The position numbers and the translations under genes were made by a program. Positions 58,929 through 64,000 of a stretch of 64,000 nucleotides of DNA are shown one piece after another. Source of the DNA: Falsiroseomonas sp051433195. GTDB taxonomy: Bacteria > Pseudomonadota > Alphaproteobacteria > Acetobacterales > Acetobacteraceae. The stretch covers positions 62,001 to 126,000 of the forward strand of contig NZ_JBHMFT010000005.1 of NCBI RefSeq assembly GCF_051433195.1, written 5' to 3'. Position 1 is the stretch's first letter. Every line of letters begins with the position of its first letter. Under the pieces are notes generated by a model. The model did not search any database. It saw only the letters and a program-made list of their open reading frames with translations, and was not told where the DNA came from.

Positions 58929-61900
58929 GGCTGCTGCGCCTGGAGTTGCTGCGCTACGGCCACCTCACCGATGCCCGCCTGGACTTCCCGCCGGAGGCCC
59001 CCCTGGTCGTGGTGCTGGGCGCCAACGAGGCCGGCAAATCCACCGCCCTGTCCGCCATCGGCGACGCGCTGTTCGGCTTCCCGCAGCGCAGCCCCTACGC
59101 CTTCCTGCACGACACCGCCCAGCTGCGCCTGGGCTTCGAGGTCGCCGGGCAGGACGGCAGCCGCGCCGCCTTCATCCGCCGCAAGGGCCGCAAGGACACG
59201 CTGCGCGATGCGGCCGACAGCCCGGTCCCCGAAGGCGCGCTGCTGCGCCTGCTCGGCGGTGCCGGCCGCGACCTGTTCGAGACGACCTACGGCCTGAACG
59301 GCGATGCGCTGCGCCGCGGCGCGCTGTCCCTGCTGGCCAGCGGCGGCGAAGCCGGCGAGAGCCTGCTGGCCGGCATGGGCCTGCCCAACCTGCGCAAGGC
59401 CTTGGACCGGCTGGATTCGGAGGCGAAGACCCTGCATGGCGATGGCCGCGGCCGGCGCGCCCTCGCCGCCGCGACCGAGGCCTGGAGCGAGAAGCGCCGC
59501 GCCGCGGAGGACGCAACCGTGCAGCCCCGCGCCTGGCTGGCGGCCAAGACGGAACTGGACGGGCTGTACGAGCAGGTCGATGCCAATCGTCGCCAGGCCT
59601 CGATGCTCGCCACCGAGGCCGCCCGGCTCAACCGCCTGCGCCGTGTCCTGCCCCTGCTGACCGCGCTCGCCGCCAGCCGCGCCGAACTGGCCGAGGTCGC
59701 CGATGCGCCGACCCTGCCCGCCAACGCCGCCACCACCCTGGCCACGCTGGTCGAGGAACGCCGCCAGGCCGCCGAGGACCGGCGCCGGGAGCAGGAGGAA
59801 GCCGAGCGGCTGGCGGCGGAACAGGACGCCCTGCCGCAGGACCCGGCCGTGCTCGCCCTGCAGGATGAGATCGACCTGCTGGCGGAGCAGCGCGTCGCCG
59901 CCCTGAACGCGGCCCGCGACCTGCCGGAGGTGCTGCGGGAGGTGGATCGCTATCGCGCAGAGGTCCTGGAGGCCGCGGCACAACTCGGCACCGCCGCGAC
60001 CCCGGAAGCCGTCCGCGATGCCCTGCCGAGCCCGGCGGATCGGCGCCGCGCCCAGACCCTGATCCGCCGCCGCACCGCCCTGGCCACCGCGCTGGAGGAG
60101 GCCACCGAGGCGCTGCGCCAAGCCGGCCGGGCGCATGCCGAATGCCGCGACCGACTCGACGCCGCCACCCCTGACGCCGCCGCCCCGCCATCCTCCGCAC
60201 CGCTGCGGCGCGCCATCGAGGCCGCGCGCGGCGAGGGTCCGCTCGATCGCGAACTGGCGGCCGCGGAACGGGCGCTCGCCGTCGCGGCCGGACGGGTCGC
60301 AACCGCCCTTGCCGCCCTGCCACTCTGGACCGGGACGGCCGAGGCGCTCGCCGCCTGCAAGCTGCCGCTGCAACCCGCCGCCGAGGCCGCCGCGCAGCAT
60401 CTGGCGGCGGCCCACGCCGAGAGCGAGCAGGCCCAGGCCGCGGCCGCCGGATTGCGTGCCGAGATCGCCGAGCTGGAGGCGGCCATCGCCCACCTGGCCC
60501 GCGGCGAGACCGTGCCGACGCGCGCCGTCATCGCCGCGGAACGCGCCCGACGCGACGCGGCCTGGCGCCGGATCCGCGCCGCGCTGGAGGACGGCGCGCC
60601 CGACGCACCGCCCGATCCGGACGCCTTCGAAGACCTGCGCGATGCCGCCGACCGCCTGGCAGATGCCCGCGCAGACGACGCCGCCCGGGTGAATGACTAC
60701 GCGGCGAAATCGGCCCGCCTCGACCTGCTCCGGGGCCGCCGCGCCGAGGCCGAGGCCGCCCAGGCCGCCGCCGATTCCCGTGCCGGCGCCGCGGAAGCCG
60801 CCTGGCAGGCGCTCTGGGCCCTGGCCGGCCTCACGCCGTCGGACCCGCCGGCCATGGCGGAATGGCGGCGCGTCCATGCCGAAATCCTGCGGCTCGCCGG
60901 GCTGGAGGCGGAAGCCCGCCAGAAGCGCGACGAACTTGCCAGCCGACTTGCCACGACACGGGACCGGCTCGCTGGCCTGCTGCCCGCCGGCGCGGCCGAC
61001 CCGACCCTGGCCGGGGTGCTCGCCGAAGCCCAGGACCGGCTGGCCGAGGCCGAGGCGGCGGAGACGGCGCACAGGACCCTCGCCACCCGACTGGCGGATG
61101 CGGCGGAGCGCCTGGACGCCGCCAGGGCCCGCCACAGCCTGGCCGCCGGCGAGCTTGCCGCCTTCGAGGCGGAATGGCGGCCCGCGGCCCTGGCGCTCGA
61201 CCTGCCGGCCGAAGCCTCGGCGGAGATGCTGGAATCTGCCCTCGGCGCCTGGACCCGGGTCGCGGAGGCCGCCACCGCCTGGCACCGCGACGCCGCGCGG
61301 GTGGCCGACATGCAGCGCACCGTCGCCGAATTTGCCGGGACAACCAGCCGGCTGCTCGCCGCCCTCGGTGCCGCCGGACCGGACGAAGCGGCGCCGCTCG
61401 CCGTCGCCCGGCTGGCCCGCCGCCTGGCCGAGGCGCGCGAGGCAAGCCGGGCCGCCGCCGACCTCGCGCAACGCCTGCAGCAGCGCCGCCGCGCTTTGGC
61501 CGAGGCCACCGCCCGCCACGACGCCGCCGAACGCGGCCTGTCCGCGCTGCGCCAGGCCGCCGGCGCCGCCGACCTGCCGGCGCTGGAGGCGGCCATCCGG
61601 CGCGCGGCGCGGCGCGAGGCACTGCACGCCGAGATCGCCCTGCAATCCGCCGAATTGCTGCGCCAGGGCGATGGCGGCGACGAGGCCACGCTCCGCGCGG
61701 AGGCCGCGGCGGCCGATCCGGACCAGGCCCGCGCCCGGCTCGACCAGATCGAGGCCGAACAGGCCGCGCTCCGCGACTCCCTCGCCAGCCTCGGTGCCGC
61801 CCGCCAGGCGGCGGAGGCGAGCCTCGAATCCATGCGGGCGGGACATGATTCCGCCGGGCTGGCCCAGGAAGCACGGCACCATTTGGCCGAGGCCGGCGCG

Positions 61901-62398
61901 GCCGCCGAGCGCTACGCCCGGCTGCATTTGGCCCGCAGCCTGCTGGCCGCCGGAATCGAGCGGATCCGGGCGGAACGCCAGGCGCCGCTGCTCCGCGCCG
62001 CCAGCCGCCATTTCGCCCTGCTGACCGAGGGTCGCTACGCCAGCCTGACCACGGATGAGGACGATGCCGGCCGCACGACGCTGCGCGCGGTGCGCGACAG
62101 CGGCCCCGAATGCCCGGTCGAGGCGCTGAGCGAAGGCACGCGGGACCAGTTGTACCTCGCGCTCCGCGTCGCGGCCGTCGAGGCGCATGCGGCCGGCACG
62201 GAGCCGCTGCCCTTCATCGCGGACGACCTGCTGGCGACCTTCGACGATGCCCGCGCGGATTTGGCGCTCGCCATGCTGGCCCGCCTCGGGCGCACCACCC
62301 AGACCATCCTCTTCACCCACCACGCCCACATCGCCGACCTCGCCCGGCGCCAGCCCGGGGTGGCGGTTCGGGAACTGCCCCGGCCGGCCGCGGCCTGA
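58925..62398 (+). CDS. SbcC/Rad50-like AAA ATPase, YhaN type
   Basis: 1157 residues. N-terminal Walker A in VVLGANEAGKSTALSAIGDALFGFP; two long Ala/Glu/Arg-rich coiled-coil arms (about 160-540 and 620-1010) with a centre; C-terminal ATPase half with ASRHFALLTEGRYASLTTDEDDAG, signature EALSEGTRDQLYLALRVAAVEA, and Walker B FIADDLLATFDDARA. A zinc-hook CxxC is not seen; YhaN-type proteins lack it. Partner of the preceding exonuclease, same transcript. Unusually rich in Ala, which gives the coil its length and a long antisense shadow ORF. Confidence 0.92.
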   Translation: MRLLRLELLRYGHLTDARLDFPPEAPLVVVLGANEAGKSTALSAIGDALFGFPQRSPYAFLHDTAQLRLGFEVAGQDGSRAAFIRRKGRKDTLRDAADSPVPEGALLRLLGGAGRDLFETTYGLNGDALRRGALSLLASGGEAGESLLAGMGLPNLRKALDRLDSEAKTLHGDGRGRRALAAATEAWSEKRRAAEDATVQPRAWLAAKTELDGLYEQVDANRRQASMLATEAARLNRLRRVLPLLTALAASRAELAEVADAPTLPANAATTLATLVEERRQAAEDRRREQEEAERLAAEQDALPQDPAVLALQDEIDLLAEQRVAALNAARDLPEVLREVDRYRAEVLEAAAQLGTAATPEAVRDALPSPADRRRAQTLIRRRTALATALEEATEALRQAGRAHAECRDRLDAATPDAAAPPSSAPLRRAIEAARGEGPLDRELAAAERALAVAAGRVATALAALPLWTGTAEALAACKLPLQPAAEAAAQHLAAAHAESEQAQAAAAGLRAEIAELEAAIAHLARGETVPTRAVIAAERARRDAAWRRIRAALEDGAPDAPPDPDAFEDLRDAADRLADARADDAARVNDYAAKSARLDLLRGRRAEAEAAQAAADSRAGAAEAAWQALWALAGLTPSDPPAMAEWRRVHAEILRLAGLEAEARQKRDELASRLATTRDRLAGLLPAGAADPTLAGVLAEAQDRLAEAEAAETAHRTLATRLADAAERLDAARARHSLAAGELAAFEAEWRPAALALDLPAEASAEMLESALGAWTRVAEAATAWHRDAARVADMQRTVAEFAGTTSRLLAALGAAGPDEAAPLAVARLARRLAEAREASRAAADLAQRLQQRRRALAEATARHDAAERGLSALRQAAGAADLPALEAAIRRAARREALHAEIALQSAELLRQGDGGDEATLRAEAAAADPDQARARLDQIEAEQAALRDSLASLGAARQAAEASLESMRAGHDSAGLAQEARHHLAEAGAAAERYARLHLARSLLAAGIERIRAERQAPLLRAASRHFALLTEGRYASLTTDEDDAGRTTLRAVRDSGPECPVEALSEGTRDQLYLALRVAAVEAHAAGTEPLPFIADDLLATFDDARADLALAMLARLGRTTQTILFTHHAHIADLARRQPGVAVRELPRPAAA

Positions 62399-62462
62399 GG
62401 CGCAGCGCCCTTCCGCCCTGCCCCCCACGCGGCCTAAGCTGCGGCAACGGAGGAACAGTTTC

Positions 62463-63998
62463 ATGGATGTCCGCACCCAGCCCCCGGTGATCCGCCTCGC
62501 GCCCGACGACGGCGTCCTGATCGCCCGCATCGGCCTGCCCCCCGGCACGACCGTCATCGAAGGCGTCACCGTCGGCGCGCGCCGCATCCCGCCCGGCCAC
62601 AAGGTCGCCATCCGCCCGCACGCGCCGGGCGAGGAGATCCGCCGGTACGGCCAGATCATCGGCTTCGCCACCGAGACCATCGCGCCCGGCGACTGGGTCC
62701 ACACCCACAACTGCGTCATGGGCGATTTCTCCAAAGACTATGCCTGGAGCCGCGAGACGCGGCCGACGCAATACGCCAACACCCCCGCCACCTTCATGGG
62801 CTTCCGGCGCCCCGATGGTCGCGCCGCGACGCGCAACTACATCGGCATCATCACCTCGGTGAACTGCTCCGCCCATGTCGCCGACCTCATCGCCGATGCC
62901 TTCAAGCGCAACCCCTTCGTGGGCCACGACCCGCTGGCGGATTTCCCGAACGTGGACGGCGTGGTGGCGCTGACCCACAAGACCGGCTGCGGCATGACGG
63001 AAGGCGAGCCGCTGAAGCTGCTGCGCCGCACGCTGGCCGGCTTCGCGCGCCACGTGAATTTCTCCCATGTCATCGCCATCGGCCTTGGATGCGAGGTGAA
63101 CCAACTCGGCGGGCTGCTGGAGGAACAGCGCCTCGCCGGCCGGCTGCGCACCATGGACATCCAGGAGATGGGCGGCACCCGGAAGACCGTGGAAGCCGGC
63201 ATCGCCTTCGTGCGGGAGGTGCTGGCCGAGGCCAATGCCGCCCAGCGCGTGCCGGTGCCGGCTAGTGAGTTGGTTGTCGCCCTGCAATGTGGCGGCTCGG
63301 ACGGCTATTCGGGCATCACCGCCAACCCGGCGCTCGGCGCGGCCTCCGACCTCGTGGTGCGGCACGGCGGCACCGTGATCCTGTCCGAGACACCCGAGAC
63401 CTACGGCGCCGAGCACCTGCTGACCCGCCGCGCCGTCTCACGGGAAGTCGGCGAAAAGCTGGTCGACCTGATGCGCTGGTGGGATGAGTATACGGCGCGG
63501 GAAGGTGCGGAGATGAACGCCAACCCCTCCCCCGGCAACAAGGCCGGCGGGCTGACGACGATCCTCGAGAAGTCGCTCGGCGCCATGGCCAAGGCCGGCA
63601 GCACCAACCTGGTCGAGGTCTATCGCTATGCGGAGCCTGTCACCGCCAAGGGCTTCGTCTTCATGGACACCCCCGGCTACGACCCCGTCGCCGCCACCGG
63701 CCAGGTCGCCGGCGGCGCCAACCTGGTCTGCTTCACCACCGGACGCGGATCGGTCTTCGGCTGCAAGCCGGCGCCTTCCATCAAGCTCGCCACCAACACC
63801 GCGATGTATGAGCGCATGTCGGAAGACATGGACGTGAATTGCGGCGCCATCGTCACCGGCGAGGAGACCATCGAGGAAGCCGGCCAGCGCATCTTCGAGC
63901 TGATGCTGCGGGTGGCCAGCGGCGAGCGGACGAAAAGCGAAACCTACGATTTCGGCAGCAGCGAATTCGCCCCCTGGGTGATCGGCGCCACGATGTGA
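62463..63998 (+). CDS. UxaA family altronate/galactarate dehydratase-like protein
   Basis: 511-residue lyase dehydrating a sugar acid. An N-terminal SAF domain (about 10-90, DGVLIARIGLPPGTTV, WVHTHNCVMGDF) and a C-terminal UxaA catalytic domain (about 120-511) with RAATRNYIGIITSVNCSAHVADLI, LTHKTGCGMTEGEPLKLLRRTL and CGGSDGYSGITANPALG. Both halves are in one chain, as in E. coli UxaA or GarD. The ATG at 62463 follows GGAGGAAC. The downstream genes are beyond the window; substrate (altronate, galactarate or other) unclear. Confidence 0.9.
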   Translation: MDVRTQPPVIRLAPDDGVLIARIGLPPGTTVIEGVTVGARRIPPGHKVAIRPHAPGEEIRRYGQIIGFATETIAPGDWVHTHNCVMGDFSKDYAWSRETRPTQYANTPATFMGFRRPDGRAATRNYIGIITSVNCSAHVADLIADAFKRNPFVGHDPLADFPNVDGVVALTHKTGCGMTEGEPLKLLRRTLAGFARHVNFSHVIAIGLGCEVNQLGGLLEEQRLAGRLRTMDIQEMGGTRKTVEAGIAFVREVLAEANAAQRVPVPASELVVALQCGGSDGYSGITANPALGAASDLVVRHGGTVILSETPETYGAEHLLTRRAVSREVGEKLVDLMRWWDEYTAREGAEMNANPSPGNKAGGLTTILEKSLGAMAKAGSTNLVEVYRYAEPVTAKGFVFMDTPGYDPVAATGQVAGGANLVCFTTGRGSVFGCKPAPSIKLATNTAMYERMSEDMDVNCGAIVTGEETIEEAGQRIFELMLRVASGERTKSETYDFGSSEFAPWVIGATM

Positions 63999-64000
63999 GC

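Noticed and set aside
58256..62734. 1492-codon open frame on the minus strand, opposite the YhaN-like gene
   Set aside because: Gly/Gln/Arg-rich shadow of the Ala-rich coiled-coil gene; no ribosome site or domain.

Overview
The window is a densely coding, very GC-rich chromosomal segment of an alphaproteobacterium. No gap between genes exceeds about 150 bases. The best fit is Acetobacteraceae (Roseomonas-like). This rests on base composition, the hisD-infA-maf-rng-yacG-tRNA-Phe order, aerobic cobaltochelatase subunits CobS and CobT, COQ7-type ubiquinone synthesis, MmcB, Liv and TRAP importers, and a fused shikimate kinase/dehydroquinate synthase. The taxon is an inference; no rRNA is present. 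There is no prophage, insertion sequence, CRISPR array or obvious genomic island.

Layout. 1-3.2 kb: the 3' part of hisD, then infA, maf, a short RNase E/G, yacG and tRNA-Phe. 3.3-7.1 kb: livHMGF, without a binding-protein gene. 7.1-11.1 kb: gluQ, a carboxylesterase, an HNH protein, coq7, a DsbB-like protein and a GST. 11.1-18.4 kb: corrinoid adenosyltransferase, TonB-family protein and CDF transporter, then cobalamin-dependent metH behind an ArsR-methyltransferase regulator, with a 22-bp palindrome in its 39-bp divergent intergenic region. 18.4-22.4 kb: a TRAP importer of the 2-oxoacid-binding type, with a hydratase-family protein and an internal stem-loop. 22.4-26.3 kb: ferredoxin-NADP reductase, two GNAT acetyltransferases, an amidase behind a likely sigma-54 promoter, and a small membrane protein. 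26.4-34.5 kb: a sigma-54 response regulator with an Hpt protein, glycosyltransferase, SYLF lipoprotein-like protein, histidine phosphatase, GH1-like hydrolase and two tandem degenerate EAL-like proteins.

34.6-47.3 kb: metallophosphatase, hldE, two palindromic elements, mmcB, an Rrf2 regulator, a Nudix hydrolase, an Atm1-type exporter, a small conserved-looking ORF, rpmB, a histidine-kinase-like protein without its phospho-acceptor histidine, a phytase-like esterase, cobT, cobS, a J-domain protein and bolA. 47.3-57.6 kb: a DUF2889 protein, aroKB, a small membrane protein, xerD, a CitE/malyl-CoA lyase-like protein, a DUF1810 protein, an SDR, a YgjP-type metallopeptidase, a PhnA-domain protein, a cupin, a DapA-like aldolase, a YcgN protein, a DUF3297 protein, an HD hydrolase and an MBL hydrolase. 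57.7-64 kb: a YhaO/YhaN (SbcCD-like) pair and a UxaA-family dehydratase.

Links between genes. Cobalamin use recurs (MetH, adenosyltransferase, CobS/CobT, and possibly TonB). Many neighbours are translationally coupled by 4-base stop/start overlaps, several with non-AUG starts. Much of the content is ordinary core genome. The least explained items are the tandem EAL-like pair, the Cys-rich protein sharing the metH-regulator operator, the His-to-Gln kinase-like protein and the hairpin repeats. I do not see one clear, complete, new multi-gene system.
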